49,950 nt of DNA from Lysobacterales bacterium. Its GTDB lineage: Bacteria; Pseudomonadota; Gammaproteobacteria; Xanthomonadales; Marinicellaceae. Both the position numbers and the translations under genes were made by a program. The stretch is taken from positions 1 through 49,950 of the forward strand of contig JALSIL010000475.1 of the NCBI GenBank assembly GCA_026990095.1, given 5' to 3'. A model generated the notes under the pieces. The model was not told the DNA's origin. It made no database searches and worked only from the letters and a program-made list of their open reading frames with translations. Positions within the stretch are counted from its first letter, which is position 1, and each line of letters starts with the position of its first letter. Below, in pieces: positions 32,422 to 42,132 of the stretch.

Positions 32422-34827
32422 TTAACTAACGACAGGTTTTAACAACTTATCTAACAATTTTTTTGCTGCTTCGTTTTCTGCGAAGCCACCTTGTTTTTTT
32501 CCTAATTCAATTGCTTGTTTTAACTCAGAAATTGCAACGGAGTCTTGACCTGCTTGGTGATAAGCCACACCTAAATGGAACTTGAAAACTGGAATTGACG
32601 CAGCAACACTATTAACTTTTTTAAGAGCTTCCAAGGCTTTAGATAAATTACCCAGCTTGAGTTCGGTCCATGCATAGGTATCAAGATAAAAAGGTTGTTT
32701 GGAATCTTTAAACCTGGTTGCAAGCTGTCTTGCCTTTTGTAAACTTTCCTGATCCCCAAAAAAATCTACAAGCAATGAAGCATATTCATTCGCAACCACA
32801 TCTAATTTGTCATTTTTTCCTATTAACATTTCATAGATATCTGCGGCATTTTTATACTGATCGGTTCTTTTGTAAACTGCTGCTAATTTCAGAGGGATTT
32901 TCAAATTATCCGGTATTGCAGCTTGTCCCTTCAATAAACTCTTAATGGCATCTTGATATTTTCGTTGCTGTAAATAAGTGTCTGCCAGGGTCAAATAAAT
33001 CTGTGGCACCTTATCATTAACTTTTAAAGCTTCTTCTAAAGTTGCAATTGCTTTATCAAATTGTTTATTTAATAAATATAGTTTACTTTTGACAAGATAC
33101 GCAGGAATATTACCTTTTGTTTGGGTAATTAAAGAAGAAAGATAATCAAGCATCTTGTCTCTTTGATTCAATGCCTCATAACTCCGCGCCATCTCCTGCA
33201 TTGCATCAAGCTGATATGGCATTTTTGTTAATAATTCTTTATATTTTTCAACTGCCTTATTATATTCTTGCTTTTCTTGAAAAACCTTAGCCTGCATAAA
33301 CATTGCAATCAAGGCGCCTTTATTCGGCTGTTTTGACATTACCTGTAAAATCTTTTCAGCCGCATCCCAATCCTTTTCAACCATTTTGATTTGAGCGAGC
33401 TTTTGTAAAAGCATAATATTTCCTGGCTTTTGCTTCAAAGCCTGACTTAATATTTCAGTCGCATAGCCAAAATTTTGTTCTTTTATTAAATTATTGACTA
33501 CTGGAAACAACGCATTGAGATTTGAGGGATTAATTTCCAGGGCTTCACGAAACTTTCTAACAGCTTGCTTTTCATTACCATCCAATAATTCAAGCTGGGC
33601 CAGCATGACTATCGTTTCGTCCGATTTTGGATGACTCCATAGCACTGAAGTCAGCAATGTTTTAGCTTCTTGATACTTTTTGTTGACCACTAAAATCCTT
33701 GCTTGAAGAATCTGTGCATCTTTATTCTCCGAATCCTCTTCAAGAATACCATTAATCAGGGAAGAAGCAGTTTCAAAATCTTGTTGTTGAAAAGCCATTT
33801 TAGCCAACAACAATTGTGCTTCGTGCTTTTCTGGTTTCGATTTTGATTGAGCAATCTTCTCTAAATATTTTTTTGCAGACTCAGGTTTTTTTCTTAATAA
33901 CAACCATTTACTTAATTGCAAAAGTTCTTTGGGTTGATTTCCATATTGATCTGCATATTTATTAAATTGCTGCATAGCCTTGTTTTCATCAAGGCTTACC
34001 AGAAAACTAAGCAATACAAATTTGGGTCTGATGCTTTTTGGATTTTCAGCGACATATTCTCGCAACAACTTCTCCGCCTCTTCTGGCTTTTTGGCATGTA
34101 CTAGCAGTTTGGCTAGAGCGATTTTCAGTTGATCCTTCTTTGGATACATTTTTATTAATTGCTGATACTCTCTGATAACAGCATCAATATCTTTCTTCTT
34201 GGCATTCAGTTGTATCTTCAACAAATGTAGCGAAGGATTTTCAGCATTTGCCTCAATAGCCGGTTCAAGTATGGAAAGCGCTTCATCGAAATCTTCATTT
34301 TCCATGTAAACCACTGCTTTCAAAGAGACTGCATCAACATTCCCCGGGTCTTGTTGCAAAATACCGTCAATAACAGGCAAAGCTTCACCTGACTTTTTCT
34401 GCCTGATTAATATTGCCGCTTTCAACGATAATGCATCCAAATCATCAGGCTTCTTTTCGATTACATAATCTGCCTGTTTTGCTGCACTTTCAACATCGTT
34501 AAATAACAACAAGACCTTACCTAATTTAAGGCGGGCATCAATGTTATCCGGCTCAAGCTTAACAGCCTGCTCCAGATTCTCTTTCATTGCTGGATAATTA
34601 CGGCTTTTTTCATTTAATAAAGCCATGGTGTAATATGAATCTGCAAGATTGTCATTGCTCTGAATAGCGCTTTTTAACTCTAACTCAGCGCTTTTCAGAT
34701 CACCTTTTTCCAATAATTCTTTTCCTCGAGCAAGTCGTTCTTGCGCTTGCTCTTGTTCATTTTGACAAGCGGTCAAGACCCAAAGGCTCAAGCCCACAGC
34801 CATCATTATTTTTTTCAATTTATACAT
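32422..34827 (-). CDS. prsT: TPR lipoprotein PrsT, PEP-CTERM/XrtA system
   Basis: An 801-residue lipoprotein, signal MYKLKKIMMAVGLSLWVLTAC with the lipobox LTAC (Cys21), followed by about twenty TPR units across the entire chain (for example LAKGKELLEKGDLKSAE-like helices at the start, and DKAIATLEEALKVNDKVPQI later). Family members of roughly this size belong to XrtA loci and are believed to act as an assembly scaffold in the periplasm, similar to AlgK or BcsC TPR parts. It heads the XrtA block, 67 bp downstream of kdsB. Confidence 0.9.
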   Translation of the reverse strand: MYKLKKIMMAVGLSLWVLTACQNEQEQAQERLARGKELLEKGDLKSAELELKSAIQSNDNLADSYYTMALLNEKSRNYPAMKENLEQAVKLEPDNIDARLKLGKVLLLFNDVESAAKQADYVIEKKPDDLDALSLKAAILIRQKKSGEALPVIDGILQQDPGNVDAVSLKAVVYMENEDFDEALSILEPAIEANAENPSLHLLKIQLNAKKKDIDAVIREYQQLIKMYPKKDQLKIALAKLLVHAKKPEEAEKLLREYVAENPKSIRPKFVLLSFLVSLDENKAMQQFNKYADQYGNQPKELLQLSKWLLLRKKPESAKKYLEKIAQSKSKPEKHEAQLLLAKMAFQQQDFETASSLINGILEEDSENKDAQILQARILVVNKKYQEAKTLLTSVLWSHPKSDETIVMLAQLELLDGNEKQAVRKFREALEINPSNLNALFPVVNNLIKEQNFGYATEILSQALKQKPGNIMLLQKLAQIKMVEKDWDAAEKILQVMSKQPNKGALIAMFMQAKVFQEKQEYNKAVEKYKELLTKMPYQLDAMQEMARSYEALNQRDKMLDYLSSLITQTKGNIPAYLVKSKLYLLNKQFDKAIATLEEALKVNDKVPQIYLTLADTYLQQRKYQDAIKSLLKGQAAIPDNLKIPLKLAAVYKRTDQYKNAADIYEMLIGKNDKLDVVANEYASLLVDFFGDQESLQKARQLATRFKDSKQPFYLDTYAWTELKLGNLSKALEALKKVNSVAASIPVFKFHLGVAYHQAGQDSVAISELKQAIELGKKQGGFAENEAAKKLLDKLLKPVVS

Positions 34828-34894
34828 TATGTACCCAAATTAAACGCCAAATAATACAAAATTAAACTTTATATAAGCTGAACAACAATCAACA

Positions 34895-35659
34895 TTATCT
34901 ATTTTGAAGATATTTTTCGACGCGCTTTACATCATCTTCGGTATCAATACCAGCCATTGGTGCTTTAGCAACCACTTCCACTAAAATCTTTTCTCCATGC
35001 CATAAAATCCGTAACTGCTCTAATCTTTCAATCTGTTCTAAAATTGACTCCCGCCATTTAACATATTGATTTAAAAAACCAACTGTATAAGCATATAAAC
35101 CAATATGTCTTAAATAAATATTTTTAGGAATAAAAGATTGCTGTTCTACAAAACCATCCCTATCCCATGGAATAACCGCCCTGCTAAAATAAAGTGCATG
35201 ACCCTGCTTATCAACAACAACTTTAACAATATTATTGTCAAACACTTCCTCTGCTGCACTCATTGTCACGGCCAATGTGGAAACTTTAGCTACCAGATTA
35301 TCTGAAAGCGCTTTGGCCACCTTTTGGATATATTCTGCGGATAACAAAGGCTCATCGCCTTGCAAATTTACAATTATCTCATCATCTTGCCACTGTAATT
35401 TCTGGGCGACTTCAGCAATTCTCTCCGATCCGCTTTGGTGAGAATCGGATGTCATCACTGCTTTAACCCCTAATTCACTGGCGACTTTAAAAATTCGAGA
35501 ATCATCAGTTGCGACGACAATCTGTTCGGCGTTCGCTTCCCTTGCTCTATCACAAACATGAGCTATCATTGGTCTTCCAGCCAGAGCGATTAAAGGCTTT
35601 CCAGGTAAGCGAGTTGATGCGTACCGGGCAGGGATAACAACTTTAAACCTTGTTGTCAT
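34895..35659 (-). CDS. kdsB: 3-deoxy-manno-octulosonate cytidylyltransferase
   Basis: A 254-residue CMP-Kdo synthetase, which activates Kdo for lipopolysaccharide inner-core synthesis. Seen are the N-terminal nucleotide motif PARYASTRLPGKPLI, VVATDDSRI, the QGDEPLL metal/ribose site and LRHIGLYAYTVGFL. It overlaps the Trm112-like gene by 4 bp and belongs to the exbB-exbD-lpxK-Trm112-kdsB operon. Length is normal for the family. Confidence 0.96.
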   Translation of the reverse strand: MTTRFKVVIPARYASTRLPGKPLIALAGRPMIAHVCDRAREANAEQIVVATDDSRIFKVASELGVKAVMTSDSHQSGSERIAEVAQKLQWQDDEIIVNLQGDEPLLSAEYIQKVAKALSDNLVAKVSTLAVTMSAAEEVFDNNIVKVVVDKQGHALYFSRAVIPWDRDGFVEQQSFIPKNIYLRHIGLYAYTVGFLNQYVKWRESILEQIERLEQLRILWHGEKILVEVVAKAPMAGIDTEDDVKRVEKYLQNR

Positions 35660-35847
35660 TTTGGTAAGGCATCTATTTCTTCCAGCGTTAGTTCTCTGGC
35701 CTCTTCTTCTAGCATCACCGGAATATCATCTCGAATTGGAAAGGCCAATCTGTCAGCTTTGCAAACCAGCTCCTGTTGTTTCTTTATATAGATCAATGGA
35801 CTTTTACAAAGTGGGCAAGCGAGAATCTCAAGTAACTTTTTATCCAT
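35656..35847 (-). CDS. Trm112 family small protein
   Basis: A 63-residue protein with MDKKLLEILACPLCKSPLIY, LVCKADRLAFPIRDDIPVML; the CPLC pair and a further Cys look like a partial zinc-binding site. Bacterial Trm112-type proteins are usual between lpxK and kdsB. In other organisms Trm112 activates methyltransferases; the target in bacteria is less clear. It overlaps lpxK by 8 bp and kdsB by 4 bp. Confidence 0.93.
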   Translation of the reverse strand: MDKKLLEILACPLCKSPLIYIKKQQELVCKADRLAFPIRDDIPVMLEEEARELTLEEIDALPK

Positions 35848-36841
35848 GTTCCTTCTCTTTTAATTTCTTAACTAAATTTTCAGTGAATGCCTCTGGTATC
35901 GAGGCAGTAACCGGAATGAACCAATAATTTATTTGTGCAAAAGCGGTGCATTTCACAGCATCTTTTTCCGTCATCAATACTTCATTACTATCGTCAAAAG
36001 TAAAATCTTCTTGAACAAAATCATGATGGTCTGAAAATGGATGCCGAAGGAATGAAATTCCTGCATTATCAAGCAAGGAAAAAAAACGCTCTGGATTTCC
36101 AATGCCTGCCACTGCATGACAGGTCTTGTTTTTAAAATAATCAAGAGATTGCTGCTCACCAGTAAGTAAATTTATGGCTTTACTGCCTTGAACATTCATT
36201 GGATATTCACCTTCTTCAGCATTCTCACCATTACAAACTAAAAAATCAACCTCTCTGATTCGGCTAATGGCTTCACGCAGGGGGCCGCTTGGAAGACTAT
36301 AACCATTACCAAACCGCCGTTTTCCATCAATCACGATAATCTCAACATCTCTATCCAGGCTATAATGCTGCAAACCATCATCAGAAATAATGACATTACA
36401 ATCAGTTTTATCCAATAGCAATTTTGCAGAGGTAACCCTGTCAGGGCCAACAGCAATTGGCACTTCGCAATGACGAATAATCACCAGAGGCTCATCACCA
36501 ACTATTGCAGGTTGACTATCTGAGGACACCATTTTCGGCCATTGTTCCGATTCTCCACCATAACCCCGTGCAATCACACCTGGTTTATAACCCAAACGCT
36601 TTAACTGCTCAACGATATAAATAGTTAATGGCGTTTTACCAGTTCCTCCAACTGTAATATTACCAACAATAATGACTGGAACAGAAAGTTTATGTTTTTT
36701 CAATATGCCTATGTGGTAAAGATATCTACGAAACCGAACGATATCGTGAAATATCATCGAAAATGGTAATAGACATAATCCAATGAAATTATCCTGATAC
36801 CAAATAAAATTAGACCATTTATGTAATGTTTCTTTATTCAT
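35840..36841 (-). CDS. lpxK: Tetraacyldisaccharide 4'-kinase
   Basis: A 333-residue lipid A pathway kinase that phosphorylates the 4' position of the disaccharide precursor at the inner membrane. The N-terminal membrane-associated helix is followed by the Walker A motif VGNITVGGTGKTPLT and ARGYGG, then VIISDDGLQHYSLDRDVEI, and the C-terminal FSDHHDF and TEKDAVKC motifs. Its ATG follows the exbD stop with no gap, and it overlaps the Trm112-like gene. Confidence 0.96.
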   Translation of the reverse strand: MNKETLHKWSNFIWYQDNFIGLCLLPFSMIFHDIVRFRRYLYHIGILKKHKLSVPVIIVGNITVGGTGKTPLTIYIVEQLKRLGYKPGVIARGYGGESEQWPKMVSSDSQPAIVGDEPLVIIRHCEVPIAVGPDRVTSAKLLLDKTDCNVIISDDGLQHYSLDRDVEIIVIDGKRRFGNGYSLPSGPLREAISRIREVDFLVCNGENAEEGEYPMNVQGSKAINLLTGEQQSLDYFKNKTCHAVAGIGNPERFFSLLDNAGISFLRHPFSDHHDFVQEDFTFDDSNEVLMTEKDAVKCTAFAQINYWFIPVTASIPEAFTENLVKKLKEKEHG

Positions 36842-37261
36842 TTATTGATTTGGGATATTCTGAGCTGCAAAGGTTACCTTTGTAAATCCAATTTTACTTG
36901 CCACATCCAAAACTCTAATCACTGCCTGGTGGGGAGTTTTTGCATCTGCACTGATAATAAAAGGTAAATCTCTGGAATTGCCTGTGATATCCAGAATTGC
37001 TTTTTTTAATGTCGAATATTTTTGATTGATTACCTGCTGATTGTTTACATAATAAACGCCATCTGCATCTATCGTCAGATTAACCACTTTTGGCGCCTCG
37101 AGTCGCTCCTCACCACTCGCTTCAGGAAGATTTATCTTGATTGCTGTTTCACGGCTGAATGTTGTTGTAACCATAAAAAAAATCAATAACAAGAACACGA
37201 CATCAATCATGGGTGTCAATGTAATTTCCAGCTTCTCACGTTTTTTGTCGCGGAAATTCAT
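36842..37261 (-). CDS. exbD: ExbD/TolR-type biopolymer transport protein
   Basis: A 139-residue protein with one N-terminal membrane segment (LTPMIDVVFLLLIFFMVTTT) that carries the proton-path Asp (Asp20), and a periplasmic domain. It pairs with the ExbB-like protein, whose stop codon overlaps its start by one base. In this arrangement next to lpxK the pair may energise envelope or lipid transport rather than iron uptake; no TonB gene is in the window. Confidence 0.92.
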   Translation of the reverse strand: MNFRDKKREKLEITLTPMIDVVFLLLIFFMVTTTFSRETAIKINLPEASGEERLEAPKVVNLTIDADGVYYVNNQQVINQKYSTLKKAILDITGNSRDLPFIISADAKTPHQAVIRVLDVASKIGFTKVTFAAQNIPNQ

Positions 37262-37875
37262 CAGCTTTCCTCCCGCTCCCCATGCATCATTTCAATTAGT
37301 TTCAGGGCTTCTTCTTCCATATTGAGCACATAAGCATCTACAAGTCCTTCAAAATATCGATGAAAAATCAAACTGGGAATGGCAACAGTCAAACCTGCAG
37401 CGGTGGTAATCAAGGCTTCTGAAATTCCACCAGCCAATATCGCTGGGTCCCCAACACCATGACTCATAATCGCGGCAAATACCTTAATCATACCCATCAC
37501 AGTACCCAGCAAGCCAAGCAATGGTGTAACTGAAGCGATGGTTCCCAAGGTATTTAAAAACCTGTCCAGCTCATGCGCCGCTTGCCTACCCGCTTCGATG
37601 ATGCTTTCTTTCATGATTTCCCTGCCATGTTTACTATTGATTAAGCCTGCAGATAAAATCGCACCCAACGGAGAATTGGTTTTCAAACGCCTGATGGTTG
37701 CATCATCTAATCTATTTTCCTTGGCCAAGGTCCAAACTTGAGGAACAAGGTCAGAGGGAACAATTTTTTTCTTCTGCAATGACCAAAAACGCTCTCCAAT
37801 AATTGCCATCGCAATCACTGAACATAAGATGATTGGCCACATCAATAGGCCGCCCTTTTGTATCAATTCAAACAC
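37261..37875 (-). CDS. exbB: MotA/TolQ/ExbB-type proton channel protein
   Basis: A 204-residue inner-membrane protein, three predicted membrane segments: GGLLMWPIILCSVIAMAIIG at the start, TLGTIASVTPLLGLLGTVMGM and ISEALITTAAGLTVAIPSLIF. The last two are the signature of the MotA/TolQ/ExbB family. It starts the lpxK-kdsB operon here, 60 bp downstream of the MFS gene. Confidence 0.93.
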   Translation of the reverse strand: MFELIQKGGLLMWPIILCSVIAMAIIGERFWSLQKKKIVPSDLVPQVWTLAKENRLDDATIRRLKTNSPLGAILSAGLINSKHGREIMKESIIEAGRQAAHELDRFLNTLGTIASVTPLLGLLGTVMGMIKVFAAIMSHGVGDPAILAGGISEALITTAAGLTVAIPSLIFHRYFEGLVDAYVLNMEEEALKLIEMMHGEREES

Positions 37876-37935
37876 TATATTAAATCCATAATTATGTTAA
37901 ACGAGAAAATGAACTTTTTTTGATAAACTATTATT

Positions 37936-39096
37936 TTACGCCAAGTTAACACTTTTTTCCTTACCAACCCAAATTACTGCAACAACAAAGGCGATAACAC
38001 AACAACCAGCCGCCAAACTATATACGATTTCCGCACCTAGAGGGATCCATAAATAACCGCTAAGCAATCCTCCTAACATACCCCCTAAGCCAAAACTCAT
38101 GCTGCTGTATAATGCCTGCCCCTTTCCCTGATGGCGAGAATTAAAATAACGATGAACCAAATGAATAGCGACCACATGTGAAGCACCAAAAGTTGCAGCA
38201 TGTAACACCTGGGCTAACAGCAACAATGTCCAGCTTTGAACACCCCATGCAATTAGTAACCAGCGAACAATACTTAATACAATACTGACCAATAAAATTT
38301 TCCTGAGTGTAAATCGATTAATCAAACGTCTCATAAAAACAAACAGCACCACTTCGGCGAAAACCCCAAGCGCCCATAAAAATCCGGTGATTGAAGAGGA
38401 ATAGTGATAGTTTTTCAAATAAATGGAAAAAAATACATAATAGGGTCCATGAGCGATTTGCAATAACATATAAACCACAAAAAACGCAATTACCTCGGGC
38501 TTTCGCAGTATTTCAAAAATCCCGACCGCATCAAGATCATGATGAATAATCCTGACCTCAGGAATTAGTAAAGCAACAAGCCAAATCAATATCAACAACA
38601 ACAAAATAACAGCAGGCAAAATCTCTATTTGATAAAGATCCAATAACTTGCCGATTGCCAGCACTGAAAATATAAAACCCATGGAACCCCAAAGCCTGAT
38701 TTGACTGTAGCGATGCGGTTCATCACGCAAATGAAAAAGTGTTGCCGCTTCAAACTGAGGTAATGCTGCATTCCAAAAAAAACTGAAGCCGATGGTAATC
38801 CAGGCAAATGCTTCATACCCTGACTTAAATAAAAATCCAGCAAAAATCAACATGCCAAAAAAGGATGTCAACCTGACGACTCGCAAGCTCTTGCCCGTAT
38901 AATCGGCCAACCAACCCCAAATATTCGGAGCTATAACCTTGGTTGCAACCATTAATGCCGATAGCTCACCAATTTCAACTGAACTGAATGAAATATTTTC
39001 CAGAAACAAGCTCCAAAATGGTAGAAAACCACCAAGTGAAGCAAAATAAAAAAAATAAAACCCTGACAATCGCCAGTAGGGTATAGCTGAATCCAT
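37936..39096 (-). CDS. MFS transporter, HcaT/LacY-like group
   Basis: A 386-residue transporter with 12 predicted membrane segments. N-terminal YWRLSGFYFFYFASLGGFLPFW and the LADYTGKSLRVVR loop (DxxxxR-like motif A) and RLWGSMGFIFSVLAIG are typical of the phenylpropionate-permease-like MFS group. The substrate cannot be told from sequence. It lies 28 bp after aroC and may be co-transcribed. Confidence 0.85.
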   Translation of the reverse strand: MDSAIPYWRLSGFYFFYFASLGGFLPFWSLFLENISFSSVEIGELSALMVATKVIAPNIWGWLADYTGKSLRVVRLTSFFGMLIFAGFLFKSGYEAFAWITIGFSFFWNAALPQFEAATLFHLRDEPHRYSQIRLWGSMGFIFSVLAIGKLLDLYQIEILPAVILLLLILIWLVALLIPEVRIIHHDLDAVGIFEILRKPEVIAFFVVYMLLQIAHGPYYVFFSIYLKNYHYSSSITGFLWALGVFAEVVLFVFMRRLINRFTLRKILLVSIVLSIVRWLLIAWGVQSWTLLLLAQVLHAATFGASHVVAIHLVHRYFNSRHQGKGQALYSSMSFGLGGMLGGLLSGYLWIPLGAEIVYSLAAGCCVIAFVVAVIWVGKEKSVNLA

Positions 39097-39124
39097 GCGT
39101 TGATCAGATTAAAGACTTTGCGGT

Positions 39125-40213
39125 TTATCTAAGTATCGGCAAGCCAGCATTAACATCAATATTTTGAGCTCGCTGCCGCAGAAAATGATCCATGATAACA
39201 ATGGCCATCATCGCTTCAGCAATTGGCGTTGCCCGAATACCAACACACGGATCATGACGACCTTCGGTTATAACCTCCACTGGTTCGCCATTCAAATTTA
39301 TACTTTTCCCAGGCAAACGCAAGCTAGATGTAGGCTTTAGCGCAATGCGCGCAACCACATCCTGACCACTGGAAATACCACCCAAAACCCCGCCAGCATG
39401 ATTACTCAAAAAACCATCCGGAGTTATCTCATCACGAAACTCCGTCCCTTTACAGTTGATACAATCAAAACCATCGCCTATTTCTACGCCTTTAACAGCA
39501 TTAATACTCATTAAAGCGTGCGCCAAATCAGCATCAAGGCGATCAAAAACTGGCTCTCCCAAGCCGGGGGGAACATGGCTTGCGACAATTTCAATCTTGG
39601 CGCCAATTGAATCACCAGATTTTCGTAACTGATCCATATAGGTTTCCAATTCTGAAATTTTACTCGCATCTGGACAGAAAAAAGGATTGGTTGTAACAAT
39701 ATCCCAATCAACACTGGATATTTTAATTGGTCCTAATTGTGACAAAAAACCTCTAATTTCAATTCCAGCTTGTTGCTGTAAATATTTTTTTGCAATGGTG
39801 CCAGCAGCAACACGCATCGCGGTTTCCCGTGCCGAGGATCGGCCGCCGCCACGGTAATCACGAAAACCATATTTGTGCTGATAAGTATAATCTGCATGTC
39901 CTGGTCGAAACCTGTCAGCAATTTTAGTGTAATCTTTTGAGCGTTGATCGGTATTTTCAATTAATAGACCAATCGGTGTTCCGGTTGTCTTGCCTTCAAA
40001 AACCCCAGAAAGAATCTTCACTCTGTCTGCCTCTCTACGCTGCGTGGTATGGCGTGAAGTCCCTGGCTTTCTTCTATCCAAGTCTTTTTGGATATCTTCT
40101 TCGCAGAGCTCCATGCCTGGAGGACAGCCATCAACAATACAACCAAGCGCCACTCCGTGACTTTCGCCAAAGCTAGTGACTGTAAAAATTTTTCCTATAC
40201 TGTTTCCTGACAT
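39125..40213 (-). CDS. aroC: Chorismate synthase
   Basis: A 362-residue enzyme that converts EPSP to chorismate using reduced FMN, the last common step of aromatic biosynthesis. Signature segments are FTVTSFGESHGVALGCIVDG, RPGHADYTYQHKYGFRDYRG, GRSSARETAMRVAAG and the C-terminal GRHDPCVGIRATPIAEAMMA. Its start overlaps the end of prmB by 19 bp, an arrangement common in gammaproteobacteria. Confidence 0.97.
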   Translation of the reverse strand: MSGNSIGKIFTVTSFGESHGVALGCIVDGCPPGMELCEEDIQKDLDRRKPGTSRHTTQRREADRVKILSGVFEGKTTGTPIGLLIENTDQRSKDYTKIADRFRPGHADYTYQHKYGFRDYRGGGRSSARETAMRVAAGTIAKKYLQQQAGIEIRGFLSQLGPIKISSVDWDIVTTNPFFCPDASKISELETYMDQLRKSGDSIGAKIEIVASHVPPGLGEPVFDRLDADLAHALMSINAVKGVEIGDGFDCINCKGTEFRDEITPDGFLSNHAGGVLGGISSGQDVVARIALKPTSSLRLPGKSINLNGEPVEVITEGRHDPCVGIRATPIAEAMMAIVIMDHFLRQRAQNIDVNAGLPILR

Positions 40214-41142
40214 AATAATGCTAACGATCGATTAAATAATTCATGGAATTGATTGACTTGTTGCGAAGTCAGCAAAAAGACGCCATCTCCGCCCTGCTCA
40301 AATTCCAACCAATTGAAAGGAATTTCCGGGAACAAATCCTGCAGTGTTTGTGCGCTACTACCCACCTCTACCACCAAAATACCATCGAATGAGAGGAAAA
40401 ACTTTGCTTGCGCCAAAATTTTGATCACCAGATCCAGACCTGATTCCCCCCCTTTAAAGCCCATTGCTGGCTCGGCATGGAATTCTTTGGGCAAATGTTG
40501 CCATTCTTTCAAACTAACATATGGAGGGTTACTGACTATCAAATCATATTGCTTGTCAGGGAGGTTTGCGAACAAATCTGAGTGTAACACCTTAACCTGC
40601 CCATTCAATTCAAACTTGTTGACATTAATTTCTGCGACCGCCAACGCATCCCTAGAGTAATCCACCGCATCAACATCCGCTTCAGGAAAGGCAAAAGCAC
40701 AGGCGATGGCAATACAGGCGCTGCCAGTACATAAATCTAAAACAGAACGCGCATCCTGCAGCCAAGGACTAAACCCCTCCTGGATAAGTTCGGCAATGGG
40801 GGAACGCGGAATTAAAACCCGCTCATCGACATAAAACGACAAACCAGCAAAAATAGCTTCCCGAGTTAAATAAGCGGAAGGAATCCTTTCCTCGATTCTC
40901 CGCTTGAACAATGCAACTATTTTTTCCTGCTCAATTTTTGTCAGCCGTGCTTCAAGATAGGTTCCCGGCAGCTGATAAGGCAAATGCAGCGTATGCAATA
41001 CAATTGCCGCCGCATCATCCAGTGCTGTCGTAGTCCCATGACCAAAAAACAAATCCGCCTCTGAAAACCGGCTGGCGCCCCAGCGTATAAAGTCTTTAAT
41101 TGAAATCAGGTTATCCGGAATATCCGAAAAAGTTTTTTCCAT
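40195..41142 (-). CDS. prmB: Ribosomal protein uL3 N5-glutamine methyltransferase
   Basis: A SAM-dependent methyltransferase of 315 residues from ATG 41140-41142, modifying a glutamine of ribosomal protein uL3. The catalytic motif is IVSNPPYVS, the SAM motif is VLDLCTGSACIAIACAF, and the N-terminal RIPSAYLTREAIFAGL helical region fits the PrmB/PrmC family; the place before aroC points to PrmB. The frame is open to ATG 41185-41187; the downstream start fits family length better but neither has a strong ribosome-binding site. Confidence 0.93.
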   Translation of the reverse strand: MEKTFSDIPDNLISIKDFIRWGASRFSEADLFFGHGTTTALDDAAAIVLHTLHLPYQLPGTYLEARLTKIEQEKIVALFKRRIEERIPSAYLTREAIFAGLSFYVDERVLIPRSPIAELIQEGFSPWLQDARSVLDLCTGSACIAIACAFAFPEADVDAVDYSRDALAVAEINVNKFELNGQVKVLHSDLFANLPDKQYDLIVSNPPYVSLKEWQHLPKEFHAEPAMGFKGGESGLDLVIKILAQAKFFLSFDGILVVEVGSSAQTLQDLFPEIPFNWLEFEQGGDGVFLLTSQQVNQFHELFNRSLALLCQETV

Positions 41143-41238
41143 CGTGAAATTATGATGATAAAAGGGGAAAAACTGCAAAACCTCCATTTTAAACTAAACT
41201 AGAACTGTATGGAGAATTATCATCGTCATTAGCCCTTT

Positions 41239-42132
41239 ATGACCGAAACAGCCTCACCCAAACAAAGCATTGATAAAAGAGTAAGCAGTTTAGCCAAAAA
41301 CAGACTTTATATTGATTGCTATCGTTACATGCAATCAGACAAGCTGGCCTTACCCACAATTCCCGATGTCGCCCAAAAGATCAGAAAAGCGATTAATAAT
41401 GAAAATGCCAACAGCAATTCCATAGCTCGGGTTGTACAAATTGATCCGACTATAACCGCAAGACTAATCAAAATTTCCAATAGCCCTCTTTATTGCGGCC
41501 GTAGAAAAATTGAAAGTTGCCCCGAAGCACTTACCCGATTAGGCTTGAAAACCGCTCAGGAAATTATCACTGCTTTTGCCATGAAAGCCATTTTCAAAGC
41601 CAAATCACCCACTATCAAACGCAAAATGGTCGAGCTGTGGAACCATTCCAGTTATGTCGCGGCAATCAGTGCTGTTTTTGCTCATAAAACTCCTGGATTT
41701 GATCCCGACCGGGCAATGCTTGCCGGTTTGATTCATGATATTGGCATTGTGCCAATTCTGGCCCATGCAGACAAACACTCGCAAATTATTTCACACCCCA
41801 AAGATCTTGCAGATACCATCAAGCAACTGCGTGCAGAAATTGGTGTTCAAATTATCAGAAAATGGGATTTTCCCAGAGATTTCGAGGACGTGGTCATACA
41901 TGCTGAAAATTGGCATCGAGATGAAAAAAAAGAACCTGACTATACTGATATTGTAATGATTTCGCAGCTCCATAGTTATATTGGCAAGGTAGATATAAAG
42001 AAAATGCCGAAACTGGATAAATTACCGGCTTATCGAAAACTATTGGCTGGAAATCTGGATATGGACACCAGTATTAATATACTCGATCAAGCGAAGGAAG
42101 AAATAGATGAAATTCAGCAAATGCTAAATTGA
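41239..42132 (+). CDS. HDOD domain signalling protein
   Basis: A 297-residue protein formed mainly of an HDOD domain: LPTIPDVAQKIRKAINNENA, then ARVVQIDPTITARLIKISNS, RLGLKTAQEIITAF and GLIHDIGIVPIL with an HD pair retained. HDOD proteins act as non-enzymatic or scaffolding elements in c-di-GMP, motility and stress signalling. Its stop codon overlaps the start of the FliK-like gene (TGATG), so the two proteins are probably co-translated. It is divergent from prmB. Confidence 0.9.
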   Translation: MTETASPKQSIDKRVSSLAKNRLYIDCYRYMQSDKLALPTIPDVAQKIRKAINNENANSNSIARVVQIDPTITARLIKISNSPLYCGRRKIESCPEALTRLGLKTAQEIITAFAMKAIFKAKSPTIKRKMVELWNHSSYVAAISAVFAHKTPGFDPDRAMLAGLIHDIGIVPILAHADKHSQIISHPKDLADTIKQLRAEIGVQIIRKWDFPRDFEDVVIHAENWHRDEKKEPDYTDIVMISQLHSYIGKVDIKKMPKLDKLPAYRKLLAGNLDMDTSINILDQAKEEIDEIQQMLN